From Helicoverpa zea (lineage: Eukaryota > Arthropoda > Insecta > Lepidoptera > Noctuidae), in NCBI RefSeq assembly GCF_022581195.2, contig NC_061456.1:7752501-7816500 (forward strand): DNA of 64,000 bases. The letters are read 5' to 3'. The position numbers were made by a program, and so were the translations under genes. The notes beneath the pieces were generated by a model. It made no database searches. It saw only the letters and a program-made list of their open reading frames with translations, and was not told where the DNA came from. Within the stretch, counting starts at the first letter, position 1; each line of letters opens with the position of its first letter. Below, piece after piece: positions 14,101 through 29,498 of this stretch.

Positions 14101-17100
14101 ACCGTTTATTACTCAAATAACGAACTGGTGATATTTTTACAATTTGGAAACTGAAACCTAAAAATTTAAGACCCAGCAAACAGTTGAACAGTAGCTGAAA
14201 AAAGAATTACGCCATTAAATAAACTTAGTTTAGGTAATGAGATATCTATCGAAAAATAAATTATTTGTACTATCGCAACCGAAATAAGTAAAACCAATAA
14301 CATTGAACTCGAGTAAGAAGTTGTTATTTCCATCAAAACACATCAAAGTTTTGACAGTAAATGTCAGAAGACATCATAAGTAATGAGAAGGAAAATACGT
14401 GGTGGGTACCTACTTGCAAATGCCGGTCTCGAGCTAAATCGAGAACTCATTAGCAAGTCGAACAACAAGATCGCAAGTCATTGCATAACACGAAACGGGT
14501 GGCTTGTTCGGGGGCGGGTGACGTGGGGGTAATTCATCCACTAGGTATAGTTTTAACTGAATGTCTCCTTACCCTCGTGAGCCGAGCGAGAAGCGACTCA
14601 TTACGCTTCTTTGTACCTCCAGCCTTCCCATTCATTAATCCATGTATGAAACATTAATGCTCCATGCTCACCTATTGTTAACCTCAGTATAATGTTCTCG
14701 GACAACTGAAGGCGACTACCCTTTTACTAGACCCACGCTGCTATTATTTCTTTATAGTGCTATATTATAATGGGCTGAGAAAACGTTTGTTGTTGTAACT
14801 CTAGACTACAATGCCGCTTAACAAAAATGTTTTAAATTTCTTAGAAGAAAACATTTTAAGTAGAGGTGAAAACAGTAAATACTGTTGATATATTTCTTTA
14901 TTCAAATGTTTTCACTCAACTTATTTTTAAGTTATGAAGTTCCCATTGTTCCTTTAGTAACACTATTAACAAACACACTCCATCAAAGTCAGGAATATTC
15001 TACTAAGAGCAGAAACGTACCGGTTCATATTATTAATAGTTCATAACACAATTAGTTCTCGGACCCAAATAAATGCAGGTAAAACAGGCAGTTAGAGTAG
15101 CTTAATATCGTGCGCCACAATCACCATTGTTGGGAACTCTGAACTCGATGTTGTTGAAGCGGACAGAAGTTTTATCGTCAAACCACTTTTCATATTTGAT
15201 GTAAGATAAATTTAGCAGAGTGTTCTATTTAAGGAAGTTTATATTTTCCCTACATTAGCCTTTGTCTGTCGCTTTACTCGGGTTTCGTGTTTTGTTACAT
15301 TCCGCTAAGGTTGTATTTTATTTGTTATTGCCAATACAATTTGTCTAGGCGTGCGCGTTATTAGGAAGGGTTTTGCTTTCTTTTGGCTAACACGGGGCGT
15401 CAGAATGTGACAATATAAGCTAGCTGTGAGTAAAATATTGTCTTCCGTATGTATGTATTAGACATTAAAGCCTAATTAAAATTTACATTTAGAGAGCCTT
15501 GGTACGTAGCCCAATTAAACATAGAGTAATGCAAACATTTACTCATAATTGTGAGATGATAACAACGCTTAAACTGGACAATACTTTTGCTTTTGCTATT
15601 ACAAAAACGAAATGTTAGCTGTTACTTTGTTTTTGGGGTCGGGTCCTATTTGGTTCGTATTAAATATAAATATAGCTATATTATATTCCAGTCTTTTTGA
15701 CGATGATAAACGGGCGCAAAAAACTATAAACTGGAACACGAGAAGCCTGCGAAACAAAGATCTTTGAACAAAAAATTCTTCGAATTTCCCCAAAGAGAGG
15801 GTCGGAAGCATAACATTTTACTACTATTGCAACGTTAGTATAGCTCATTATTCTTACTGATAAACAGTTTATGTCCAAACGCTTACATTTACAAGATTCT
15901 GTCGAGAACATAACGTTGTTCTCCACACAAGTTACTTTGGCCAGACTTGCTACGTGTCCGAACTCTGAGCACCAACTTCCACGCAACTCATGAATTATAA
16001 ACTATTGACAACTGAACACACAGGTCAATGTTTGGTGCCTATATTATAGTGTATGTACACTAGAGCTAGTTGCTGACGTAAGTCATACATGCTATACAAT
16101 AATTAACTCCTATACTAGTAGTCGTTTCAGAGGTCAGATAAGTAGTCAGTTTTGTGGTGATGCTCTACGACAACACACTTCCAACGACAGGCAATTTATA
16201 ATTCAACAAAAAATATTTTTAACAATTTATAATTAACATTTTAACGAATACTTTTAAAAAAAACATAGCGACAAATATTCTACATCAAGCGATATTTATA
16301 ACCGCTCCATTCTGGCAAAGTTGAGTAAAAATAAGATCAACTGGTTATATAAGCACTTGCGAATGTTTTCCGAAACACATAAAGTTATAGTTATGGAAGC
16401 TATGATCCAGAATGATAGCTATTCCAAATGCCTTCTTTGTGACGCCGTTTTACATACAAAGGCACTTTATAAATGGCCGGTTGCATCAAAATTTCAGCAA
16501 TTTCTACGGTATTCTTTTACGGGCAACGCAAATAGGATATTCATAATATTTGTGCTCTATTTTCATTTTATATGTACCTTATATAAATAAAATAACAGTA
16601 TAACTTAAAGCAAAATTGATAGCAATATCAATCAATTCTTAAAAGCTTCGACGATTACCTATATGCTTGTTGTGAACCCGTTACATTATATTTTTGCTGC
16701 AGCCAACTTTTAGTACAATAAACTGCTCGTACGATGCAGGAAAATGTATGGAGATTCGATCCGTGCTTGCTTCTGTCTAGATTTCGTACCTGAAAATGTT
16801 AGAAGCAGCCTGCGGATAAATCTTTTAGGCCGTGACTTACATTTATTGAGCACTACGCTGAACCAGCTTGCTTTGAACGATTTAGATGCATTCTTCCTCT
16901 ACACTACGACCTACTGTTTCATTGAACGACAAACATTTTAAAGGCTCACAAACTTGAAATTGAACAAAAGTCATAAACTGTATCAGTCGCTTATCAGGCG
17001 GCTCAAAATCGTAAAAAACGATTGAGGGGCGGTGTTACAGTGTTAGCAGGCGCTATGGCTGTGGCGAGGAGCCAGCGATCTGTCGCCATCCCAGCTCTTC

Positions 17101-20100
17101 TATAGTATCTGTATCTACACAACATTCTGCGACAAAGATTTAGATACGGTACAAAGTTAGTAAAAATAAATACCTACAAAATTAATAACAACAAAGTCCT
17201 TACACATGTCGTTATTAATGTTAGGTACTTGAAACTTCATATGGCCATGTTTATCTTCAGTTCTTCGTCTGAATTGCTGTAAGTTAAAGAAATAAGCGAA
17301 GTAGGTATAGTGCCGGTAACTCAGACTCACCTAACAAATATTTGCCCTCTCCCTGGGAACTTGTACGTTTACTTTTGTAGTGAAAAATCAAGTGTTTAAT
17401 AGACAGATTGAACTTCACAACTCGTTGAGTAGGTGTACGAGGAGAGTGGAAACATTTGTTCAAGCGGAAGCAAACAAAATTTTATGTTAAATCACGTTTC
17501 CAGCACCAGAGAGAGGAAATCGTTTTATTGGAAGAAGAAAATTTCACTTTAATCGAAGAATATTTTTATTCTGTTTTTAATGTTACGTAAATCGGTTCAT
17601 ATCTTCACAAAGTAGATTGTAAAATATGGACTGTATAATAAATTACAGACGCACATAGTAGTTAATGTGGGATCGTAATTGTGCCGGCTTGAAACAGAAG
17701 CGGCAGACTTGATAATTCTGAGCGCAAACTTAATTCACGGCTACAATCATCCTTTATGGTGGTCCCCACATGCCATTCGCCATTTTTATTTGTATGGAAA
17801 AGTCATATTAAACATGCCGCTCGTGTTCTTCAGCTCGTTTACGGCTTGAGATTATCCATTTGAATTCCGTCTTATTACGTAATAAAAATGCCACAATGAA
17901 TGAAGCTACGTTGCTTGCTTGTACTTTTATGTGGAGTGTTTTGAGAATTTTAATTTGAAAAATTCTTTTCTTCGAGCGTTCGTAGATGAGTGAGTAAGTA
18001 AGCGGCCATTTTTTATTCTCATTGATGTTTTTTTCCTTTGGGATTATCATATTCTTTTATTTCCGGAGCTAAATTTCGTAACGCGTCATTGAAAAGCCAT
18101 TGTCTAATATTTTAATAACCTCCTTTTCTACTCTGTTCGGTAATGGAGGAAATACGAACAACTTAACTTTTCGTCCCCGGGGTTTGTAAACTTCGGGAGG
18201 TAACGTGGCACGTTAGTACTCCGTACGACATTAACTGCACTACAGCAATAATGGACGGAATTAACAGTAAATAGCTGTCGATTTACAGTTAACTATGAAT
18301 TTAACGGAACGCTACAACTTTTAGGGCAGTGAAATTTAAGCTTCGCTTTTTAACATGTTCTCTGAAACCGTAAGCCCATTTCCCCAAAGAGCGCTAAGAA
18401 AATAAGACGACTTTTCGGCAGGCCTTAAAACAAGTTTCTTTAAATCGTCCAGTATTACAGCAATATACGTTAAAACTTTTATAAAAGAACTATTTTAGTA
18501 AAGTTTTAACTTTAAAATTTCACCCATATTTTATAACGTCTTTAAAAGTTAACTTTTACTACGTTAGTTTGTGAAGCATTTTGATTGATCTTTATAGCGA
18601 GTTAGATATTTTTAATTAAGATATAAAAGCAGATCAGATCAATCACTTAATTTGATAAGCCTACCTAAAGTCCTCTCTGAAAATGGCTCTTAAATTCTCA
18701 TCAAATAATCATTGAAAGGTACCAATTAATTTGCAAAACCGGCAGTTTCCAAAAAGGACTAAGTATTTAATTTTTATAATTTCAAGATAAGAATAATATA
18801 ATCACACAAATCCTTTGAATTGCAAATAGTCTTAAATTATGTCTGTATAATTTTACTTTGGCCATAAAAAGAACTTTAAACACTGCAAGTAACCAGGGCA
18901 CCACCCCTGCTTACTTGCCACGGAGCATTAGTATTAAAGGCACATTAAATCAAAAGTCACTTCATCAAAACCATCTAAGGTCGTTACACGAACAAACTTA
19001 TCTTGAGGACTCTTTAAAACATTCTAGTAAAAAACCTGATATATGTGAAATTCTTATCAACTCAGAACATGCTTTATAATAAGTCTAAAAAGAAACTTTG
19101 TTATTGAAAAAAAATATATACTTAATAGTCTAAACTAAAAGGAACATTGTATGTTATTGAAAAAAACGTTAAAAAATAACATTTAATATAGCTAACGCAA
19201 ATAGTCAATTACGATCGGGCAGTAGCAAAAACGAGGTAACAATTTTATTTTTCTTTCGTTTCAGCGCTAGATGTAAGTCTAATTGGACTTTTGTATTGAT
19301 TAAGTAACGTTTTTTTTCTCGTTTGTAAAAGTCAGTCGATTTGATAAGAGCATGTACTTTTAATCTATACGTGTGGCATAGTTACATTAGTCACTTCTGT
19401 AATACGTTGGAAACGAACGAAGGAGTTCTGGTAAAAACAACATGCTCCTCTACGTAAAATAAGTTTCTGGCGTATTTTTCATCAGAAACTAGATCACGAT
19501 TTTTTATGTAACCCATTTTTATAAGCCACGGATGACGATTTTTGAAACACAGAATATATTCGCACATTTCAGTATTGTACGCCGATATGAGAAAGGGGAA
19601 ATAAAAGGAACTCGCATACAAAACAGACAAACAGATCGCACAAAGGCTTCCAGGTTTCAAGCAACAGTTCATTTTGTATTGTATCCCTTTCTCTCAGCAA
19701 CGCACTACGCCGGCTTTGCTTCTAACTGACGTTTGTGCAGTCAAACGCCTAATATTATTATCTAGGAACGTTCAATGGAGAATATTTCCAATGAGAATTT
19801 TCGCAGAAACTCATAATTGCAAACATCGATAGGATGCTTTAATATAAAAGAGACGTACGTTGAGAATTAATACCATTTCCAGCAATAAGTGCCTACAACA
19901 CGAACACACCTAGATATTTATCGTCCGATCTCTGTTTCACAACCATGATGCATCAACGACATCCAAATTCAAGTGACATCCTTAGGAGGATAGCCCTTTT
20001 CTATGTTCCGTTTTCACTGATAAGTCGCATAAATCTTTTCAACCCTAAAAGTCGCTTGCCTTCACTCGTGCCAATAGATAGCTTCCAGCAACTTAGTTCT

Positions 20101-23100
20101 TGAACTGAAAGTTATATGAATCTATTTAAAATCAATTCAAATTCTGTGTACTACTTCATTCCGTACAAAACACTCAGCAAAAGCGTTCAAGAAAAAGTTT
20201 ACCGTTTGAAACAAACTAGTCAAACAGGATAGAAAGTTTGCACAAAACATAAAACTCCTAAGTGCAAGAAGAAATGTCATTACAGTCTGGGGTGAGCGCG
20301 AATTTGGCCCCCTTCCTCTTCATTTATAATATTAGCAAACTCCCGCGGAAACTTCCTTAATTAGACTCGCGTTAACCGAAACTTAATGTAAAGTACAGTC
20401 GACTTCTGCTCTTTTAAAGTCACGTAGATTCAACTTCTATAACTTATAACTCTTTTTGAGTCCGGCACAGTGAGAAACTTGGATATCTTGGTCAAGTTTT
20501 TGCGCTACGAATCGTCAAAGACATATGTTTTCTCATGTGACCATATGTAAAATACTCTCATCATACATAATGAAATAAATAGCTACGGTTTCAGTACTTA
20601 TAGTTGCCCACTACATAATAGCCAATCACGAGAAATACGTGACAAAAGCAAATAAATCCTTTATAAAACATGAATTGGTATGACCCGACAACTGTGTACC
20701 TACTGTGTACCAGAGAAAGATTCACATTCATCGACGAGATTACGTTCGTAATAGCAACTAAATAACAGAAAATACCACATAAGTATCCGTTATTCCACAT
20801 TCTCGATACATTTTATCAACCGTGCATTGCCTGGAGGAAGTTCCTGTTTTACGCAATAACTCAGCTGTATGAGATAATGACATTTTCTTCGTGGTTGCTA
20901 CACCGGACATTCTCAGTACTTAATTCTTGTTTACTGTTTAGATTAAAACATGTTATTTAACGCGGGGTGTTTAATCGATACGATTAAAACCACGGCCTAG
21001 AAAAGGCAAATTATTTTAGTTCAAGACGGCATAAGTTCCAAATTAGGGCAGTTTTGCGTATGAGTCCCAACTCATTTAAAATACGCTGAACGGGTTAATT
21101 AAGAGAACCAGCGGTGTGTGAAATTGTAAACGTATGTGAAAACATTCGGCGGTTTCTGGGAGACCAAACCCCCACTCCCTTCTCGCCACCAATATTATTT
21201 ACCAAGATTGCTCTTAAAAATATTCGTCTAATGAATGAGCCATGTTTTCATATAACATGTAGGCATACATATTCACAACACATATACGGTGAAGTTTCCC
21301 TTGCTAAAGTATCTGATACTGTAACAGAATCGTTTAGGTAGTCGTTAAATTGATACATGTCTTTGGAAAGCCTGCCCATAATTTTTGTATTTATTTCGCT
21401 TCAGCCTTCATATATCATACCGTGGTACTTTATAGGTTAAATGTAGGTTGGTAGGTAGCGACGTCCCAAAACGAGAGTACAAATAAATCAGCGAGAGTGA
21501 AAAGCGATCGCGTCTGGTTGGAGCTTCGGTTATCTAAGTAGGTATAATCAACGTAACAATTGCGAGTCTGATTAAGTGTCAGAAACAAAACGTCTCTTCA
21601 GAAAGAAGCTGGACAGTGAATTGTTGAAAAGTGAACGAATTCCATTAGCGGAAGTAGAATTAAAGCCAGGCTGGCTTGATAATTTAGCTGCGAGAGAAGT
21701 AATTCATAGCAACTCGTTACTCGCCGAGTGATAATGCTCTACGAATTGACTGACAAAGGATTATTGTGCATTAGCGTTTATGTGTCAGTGCGCAAACGGA
21801 TCACTGACTTGTACCACATTATAGATGAAGAATGGCACAAGTTTTTCATATATTTCATAAAGATTTTATGTCTGTCGTCTTTGAAATTTAATGTAAAATA
21901 GAGCAGCGTTTTAGTCTTAATTTTAGTCACAGTAATCCTGTACTAAATGCTTATTGTGCCTGCGGGCAATTAAGAACTAAAACTATTTATGTTGTAGTAA
22001 CTTAAGTGATGCTAATTGTCCTCGCAAGCCCTGACAAAGTACCATTATAACCCACAATATACAAACTTAGCTGTAAGTATCAAATAACTTGATCTAATTA
22101 AAAGTAGGTACACTGTAAGTTTGTTGTTACATTTCAAATACACCTAAATCAAGTAATAAACCACGGATTTATTTAAGAAGATTATTCAAATGAAATCATT
22201 TTATAAATTGCCTGAGCATTTCACGCGATTACGTCAAACAAGCAAGTTTCCCAAAGTTTTTCTATTTGTTATGTTGGAGAAGATAAATCCAATTTACTGC
22301 ATAATTCAATTAGACACGATTTAAAGCCCAAACTTCTTATAAAGATATATTTTCGTTCGTCTGAGAAATTACCTATCTTTTTGTCGCAGACAATTATAAT
22401 ACGTACTCGTAAGCTGCCGAGCAATGTTGTCAAGTAAAAGTGGCTTTTATTAATTACTCAAAGTGTTTTCTTATTTATGTTTAATGTTATGAAAAGGTTG
22501 TAATAAAACATGACATTGTTGTCTAATTTTGTCGTCTGAAGATCTTATAAGTCCAAGCTATTTATCATTTGACGGGAATTGTAAAGTAATGTTGAATAAA
22601 ATAAAACGTTATATTTACTTATAGCAAAACTCACCTACTTAGCAAAAACAAGTGTTACAATAAATACGGACTTAAAACCTACCAATACTTTTTATTACTT
22701 ATTAAATTAACACTTCCATTAATTGCAATCTTATTAAAATCACTACATACACTCTTTATAAGCCCAGACAACTTAACAAACAGACCAATAAATAGTACCA
22801 AAAAAGGAATGGCAGAAATAGTTTCTCAGGCTAACTAAGCATAAACCTTCTCATGTTTGTTTTCTACCGCTGTCGACGTCTGCTACATCAAAGTTCCGTC
22901 GATTTTCGTCCACCGAAAACACGATGATTGATGAACCGGTGCACCCGGAAGCCATAGTGGCGTAGAGAAAAAAACTTTGTCTTCGCAAGCGGAAACCGCA
23001 TTGTTTTTATTCTGGGCTTGACAACGGAACAGAGGAAAGTAACAAACATCTCTGCCGATAAATTCTTCGCACCATTGAGTTTGCACAACTCTTCATTGTC

Positions 23101-25660
23101 ATTAAAAAATGTGGATAGAGATGCTTTGTTGTTTATCTTTAGTTACATTAATTTAATCTCGAAAACTCGTAATGTTAGTGGTTGTGTTTCGATTGGAAAA
23201 TGGTTCCAAGGAACTTCAGCGGTAATCTGCCCACAACGTTTTCATCTTCGTAAACGTTTTCTTTTAGTAATATCTAGTTATACAAGTATTTTTTTGTAAT
23301 CGAACTCATTGTTCTCGATAGAGATAGGAAGTGTCTAATTGAAGAAAAATAAGGAAAGCTGATGCACACAGTGATACATAGCAAGAAATAGAGAGAGGAG
23401 ACATTAACCAAATAGCCACTAATTAAGATGGATCATTTTTCAAATCGTTGTTCTGTAGAAATTGATAATAGTACCTATAATAAGTACCTACGTAATTTTA
23501 TATGTACAAGTAAATACAGATAAACTTCATACAATTATTAGGTAGGTAATAGTCTGTCATCCAAAGACATCGTTTCATCGTTCCGTCATTCTTACTCACT
23601 TGTCATAGATCTATGACAAGTTACATTTCCGGCGATTCGTTTGATAGACTGCTTACTGAGTTCAATGAAACGATTGATGTTGGAGTAATTTCACAAATGT
23701 TACTGCTTTGGATGTGGTTAACAGAAACCTCTCTTTTGAGATACTGCGTGAAAGGCAATTATACAGATAACTATTTTTTTATGGAGAACAAGAGACCTTT
23801 TTCTACACTGAGGATCAACACAAAACGTTAATAACTAAGTAGAAAACTAATCTGCCATGCTAGGCACTCCACACAACTGCTGGCATATATTATTCACAAC
23901 TTTGTGATTGCGCAGCTATCTAAGATATCTTTGTTAGGAGACCCTAATAGAAATATAAATCTCCAAGTCCGTAGGCTGACGATTTATGGAGCCACCCAAC
24001 TTACCCTTTTTATTAGTCACGTTTGCAACGTGAAATTTTTCTCTTTTCACTACTTTATCTGTGAGCATCGAATATTTTTACAGCGAGAGAGTACAGCCAC
24101 AACGAAGCGAGAACCATTACAGGGCGAAAGTTATAGACCTCATAAAACAATAATGTCCCAGCGTAACTTCGAAAATGAATTTCGGCGTAAACGATGTAAA
24201 ATTAATCTTAGTTTTAATGTCTACATTTTAACATCATCGCCATTGCTAACAGTCAATTTACTTATGGCCGAATTTATTTAGAAATAATTAATGGGCCTTT
24301 TCCAATAATACCTAGTTAACAACTGAGAGCTACAAAATTGAACCGTCTGAATGTAACGCTCGAGTTTTATTTTAGAAACAAAACCATTGTACTGAAAATG
24401 ATAGTAAAAAATCACGTTAATTGAATATATACGCTGAAAGTAATTTCGAAAGTCAAGCGTTGGTTAATGAGCCGTTTAATTATAACGTTTGTTTGGTCTG
24501 TTTTCCGATCGCGCGAATTTATTGCCAATCAGAGTGTGACACGTCCGCCATCCGCACAACGTTAATACGTAACACCTTTATCTCCGAACCGATCGTGACT
24601 GCACACTCAAATAATATTATCGATAGTTACTTCTAAACATAAACTACGGTCAGTAATTGTGTAACACTCTCCTACTAACCGAATTAAAATCGTTTTGTAT
24701 TGCATTCAATGCGGCAGTGTGTTCATTCACGTACCGTGGAGAAAGAACCGATGTTATGTATTTTTTCTAATCATTTTTATACAAGCTGAAGAACTGTGCG
24801 ATACGCAACGATGGTTAAGGCATTGCTTGTATTAGTTATCCTATCTTCAATATTTTTGGTAGGAAAATGAACTCAGTTTTATTCGACACCCTAAATTCGT
24901 AGTGTACGCGAATAACGTCGGAACTGAAAAGTCTTAGCATCAACAGTTCGAAGACATGTGACGTTCACTAACCCGTGCTTAGTGACAAATGGAGTACAAC
25001 CCTCTCCATCTCCTCACCGAGGGGTTTCGGCAATGGAAGCATTGTTGTGTTCATTTTATATGCTGTATGTAACCTGTTGGTGGTACTTTGTTAACATTTT
25101 CATTGGTTTCGGTGTGTAGATGGTAAAGAAATGGTTTCCTTTCCAAGTATTGAAGGCAACAAAACCTATTTTTCTCAAAGACAAAAAGGCTGTAATTACT
25201 CAGTCTTGACTTTAAACTGAACTACAACAATCAGTGTTCCACCGAAACCTACAACTTCGCCCACCTCTGTTTGTATTGGCAGAATAATTTAGAAGCTCTC
25301 GATAGTTGCTGTACAGTTTCTACTTTTACGTTGAACTTACCAATGTAAACTAGACTGAAAACAGTTGTTAGGTACCCGGTTTTTGGAATCATAATGGTAG
25401 ATCAACTTTTCCGAGGTTTTCAACTGACATTTAGTCGTTACGTAAGTGATTTCATGAATGTGCAAAGCAACATTCATCATGGCGCTAGAGCGAGTACCTA
25501 ACTATCCGTTTGTCAGGGAGGGTGATATATTAATAGCAATATACAGCTAATTTCATCTTCAACACAATGTATTTGCTAAGTTATAAGTAAAGGATCGTAT
25601 GAGTTTCTGGTTACGTAAGTACTACTGAATTGTTAATAACCGTCAATATTTTATTTTGAT
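5138..25660. other. Gene desert, about 20.5 kb
   Basis: No exon supported on either strand. The longest ORF (23904-24281, 125 codons, +) has no domain-like pattern. A GC-richer patch at about 6180-6410 contains a perfect TGACGTCA (6358-6365). Other small GC-richer patches at about 9190-9270, 12180-12220, 16990-17100 and 22870-23010 are unexplained. Very few recognisable transposons occur here compared with the right half of the window. Confidence 0.5.
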
Positions 25661-25667
25661 GCTTACC

Positions 25668-25710
25668 CAGATCCGGAAAAGGCTCGGAAGATGATGATGG
25701 TGACTTGACC
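25668..25710 (+). repeat. Fragment of the 28.9-kb SINE family (3' tail)
   Basis: The words AAAAGGCTCGGAAGATGATG match, on the opposite strand, the tail of the SINE at 28984-29379. Only this end piece is present. Confidence 0.5.
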
Positions 25711-28700
25711 AGACCATTGCTTGAGATGCGTTTCTCTTGGATCATCTTTATTTTATGGTAGGTATGCTATAATCATGGTGCCCAAACAACAAACAAATCT
25801 TACTTGTCACTGATAAAATTCGGATGACGAGATATTTTTCTCGCTTCAACTGTTACAGGCATTGCGATCAATAAAAGCAATCACAGCGACACCACTAAGA
25901 TTTCTGCTTAAGCCAGAGACAAACCCTTCGGCGAACACACAGAATACATCCTAACAATATCCGCATAAAACGTCAATAAAAATCTGATTCCGGAGCCTCG
26001 TTCTTACAACAAAGTAAAATTACTGCGTGGCAATTGACATGCGGATATGGAAATAAGATGAAGGAACACTCATTCATCCACACGTCCTCACTCATATCCC
26101 GAGTCGTTGCGTATGTACCGTCATACGAAGACACGACCTTGCTCTTTGTTCACGAACCCTTATATCTTGGGATCCTTCATTTTGAAAGGCAGTTCGTTAT
26201 CCACGGGTTGTTCTGATTTCAAACATGGATTTAACGCAAAAGAGGATTAGGGCTTATTAAGTGTGTGTGTTAGGTACAGCCTCTCTAAAAGATGGCTACA
26301 AAAACACGAATCTATTTACTGACCTGACGAATAAATTAGTACATAGAGTATCTGCCAAATTAGGTACCTAAGTAGGTATGGTACAAAATGTACTTATGCC
26401 TGTTGGATATCTAAAGAGGATACCTAACAGTGTTTTATCCCAAGTGAAGTTATTTACACTTACTTAATTAAATTGTCTTACATTTGACAATATTCTCAGA
26501 ACTGACCACAAAAGAAGTTCAAGGTTCATAAACTCCAAAGTAAAGAACACTGGACAAACTTACCTTGACCTATGACATCGAGTGTTATTCAATCTGTGTA
26601 GAAGGCGAAGGCGGAAACAACAGTAATTCCTTTAAAACTTTGAAAGCAAGAACTAAGACGCTATTTTCTCCGTGGGACTACAGTAACGGTTCGCTGAAAT
26701 GTTTATAGCGCCCGCTTCGCGTCCTGCGAGCCTGAAACAAATCTCAGATCGCAATAAATCGTGCTCTGTAGGTACGAACCGAGATTTATTCTTTGATTAG
26801 CGTCTCTCTATTCACCGAATACGAACACAACAGAAAATCGCTAACACCAAAAGAATGCTGCCCTTCCTTGTTAAAATAAACATTAATGTATAACTACACA
26901 GGAAAACGTCAAGTACAAACTTCAAGCAAACATTTTCTTTTAACTTTTTTTTCTTGTTGTTACTTACCTAAGTAAAAATGAACCCATCTTAATCTTAAGC
27001 TGTCTACCCGGGATAAAATAAATTGGCTAAGCGACTGATCCTCATTTCCTATTCAAGATTTTATAAAATACGACATAAAAAACGCCGGCAGCTAACTGAA
27101 ATATCAAAATGCAAAACTTTAAAAGACGTGACGGGCTGGTGAACTGACCCGACAGACCATTTATCCAGATATGTTAGGTCCTAAGAGTAGATATAGTATA
27201 CTATATATGGTAGGTACATATACACCCAGTGTAAATACTTAGATGCTGTTGTGCCATGTTTGAGTGGATAGGATCTATTAAAACCTTAATCTACTACGAT
27301 AGTGAGAAGTTGTTAATGTACCTCCTTCCTACCTACAATAAAATCTTCATCGTACTACAATTCTAACTTCCTTGGGGAAATCAGACGTTCTCCGTCTGAC
27401 CTCTGCATTTGAGAAGTTAGCGCACGCTAGTGCTATTCCGTTAAATAGGTTTAGAATAAACTATTTTAATGACCTAAAAGTAGGAAACACTCACGATGGC
27501 GCTAAGCAGGGTCGGGTGAAAGACCCAGACATTCAAATTCGTCTTGATCTGTTTAACTAACATCTGTAGCTGATGAGCTACCCACTTATTGATCGGGGCC
27601 TAGTAGTTAACGTACTTAGGTAGGTCCCTGCATTCCGTTCTTTAAACGTCATTAATACCCAAATACATTAAGTCGGTACCTCTACCTGATGACCTAAATC
27701 CTAATGAACCGTCATTTAGCCGTTTTCAAAAGGGGAAAAAGCCAACCTCTAATTAAAACGATTGTAGCACTCTGCGCGTCACCTTATTTGAAAATACATA
27801 TTTATGTACCTATAACAATGCAAGGTGCAGAGGGGTTGTAAAACTATCGAATAATATTAAACTACAACCTTATGTCCAATTGCGTAGTGAATTGAATAGC
27901 ATGTCAAGCTCTCCCCAGATAGTTCCGATGTTTACGTTTAATCAGCTCGTGGCTAGAATGTTTGATTTATACAAACTTGTGTCCACTACAAACCGATGCC
28001 GTACGCTGACATACGATTTCTGTGTTTATAAAACCTTCACCGACATCAACCTCAAGAAAGTTGTAAAAGCACGATGTTTTAGAACAACAAAAAGTTGAAA
28101 ATCTGGCCCATAAATTAGCGTTTTGTGCATAGATTTAAAAGGGTACGCACGCAGCTGTGAATGGCAAAGGTAAAAAAGTTCGAAAAACATTTTTTACAAG
28201 CTCCGGTCTCAGATCGAAAATTCAAGACAAAAGAAGCCTGATTTTCTGTACAGCATCAACATTTTGATACCTGAGGTCGCCGGTCGCTTTATAATAATAC
28301 TAGAAGTGCTAGAAGCTATTACTATCCCCAGGTTTTAGTTGAATAAAAAGAGCCTTACCAAAAGGCATACAAAATGTGTTTCTTGTACAAATGTGTAAGT
28401 ACCAACATCCATGCGTCAAAAGACTGCAACCGAACTGCAAATGCCAGTAGCTGGAAAATCAGACATTTACCGTAACGTAACACTATCGCTATTCCAAGTA
28501 ATTGAGATGCGGAGGTCTAACATAGAGCTATTGCCATCTGCAATCACTTTAGCCGCATCTAAATTGGATGGAAACCTACGTCAGCAGAATTCGGTAAAAT
28601 ATACTAACATCTTCTTATAGTTCCGTATAAGCTTCCGTAATAGGCTCCTACACATATTTATATGGTCTAATGGAGCATTTTGAAAACTGCCAAAATATCA

Positions 28701-28969
28701 GTAAACTATATCTAACCCAAAAGTTTATAATGATTATTATTTTTTTACCGAACGGACTTGATGTATTTGAATTATTACAGAAAAACAGTTGTCCGGAAGA
28801 GTACACAAAAATGGGGATATACATAGAAAGAAAAGTGTATCGTATAAGTAAAATATAGTAGCAAAATGTCCTCGACTTTGGCTCCATCATTGCCTGCCAT
28901 GTATTAAGGCATTATAATTCTTGAAGATCTCAACACAACTTGTTTTCAATCAATAGTCATTCATCTAAT
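25711..28969. other. Non-coding stretch before the SINE
   Basis: No gene recognised. ORFs at 27372-27560, 27880-28098, 28411-28620 and 28648-28890 look random. A short palindromic TATA-rich patch occurs near 27190-27210. Confidence 0.45.
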
Positions 28970-28983
28970 ATTCATATATACCT

Positions 28984-29379
28984 CATCATCCTCCGAGCCT
29001 TTTTCCCAACTTTGTTGGGGTCGGCTTCCAGTCTGACCGGATGTAGCTGAGTGAGTACCAGTGCTTTACAAGGAGCGACTGCCCTATCTGACCTCCTCAA
29101 CCCAGTTACCAGGGCAACCCAATACCCCTTGGTTAGGCTGGTGTCGGACTTACTGGCTTCTGATTACCCGTAACGACTGCCAAGGATGTTCAATGACAGC
29201 CGGGACCTACAATTTAACGTGCTATCCGAAACCCAGTCATTCGTGAATAAGATATACATAGAAAGTATATACAAACTTAGAAAAGATGCATTGGTACTTG
29301 TCTGGACCTGGAGTCGAACCCACGCCCTCATACTTGAGAGGTTGGTTCTTTGCCCACTAGGCCACCTCGACTTTTGACT
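28984..29379 (-). mobile_element. Full-length tRNA-derived SINE with 14-bp target duplication
   Basis: On the minus strand the element begins with a tRNA-like head: an A-box-like TGGCCTAGTGGG (complement of 29352-29363) and a B box GGGTTCGACTCC (complement of 29310-29321). A conserved body follows, ending in a GGCTCGGAGGATGATGAGG tail. The 14-bp direct repeat ATTCATATATACCT flanks it at 28970-28983 and 29380-29393. Related copies in this window are at 61475-61761, about 51190-51420 and 25668-25710. It is not a functional tRNA, because the 3' half of the cloverleaf is missing. Confidence 0.85.
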
Positions 29380-29498
29380 ATTCATATATACCTACACATC
29401 TAATATTCATTCATTGACTGGGACTTTTTCCGATATTCTCTACAAATAATTTCACATCTTTATTTTTAAAACTTAATAAAAAATTACTGTCAAAATGT

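Noticed and set aside
22883..23088. Two overlapping minus ORFs with Cys/Trp-rich ends
   Set aside because: They overlap in different frames over the same bases, and neither shows a domain or splice signals.
23904..24281. 125-codon ORF on the plus strand
   Set aside because: Longest ORF in the desert but with no motif, no biased composition and no splice or promoter context.
29290..29375. A tRNA gene on the minus strand
   Set aside because: A and B boxes are present but the 3' acceptor half is absent and a SINE body follows, with a target duplication.
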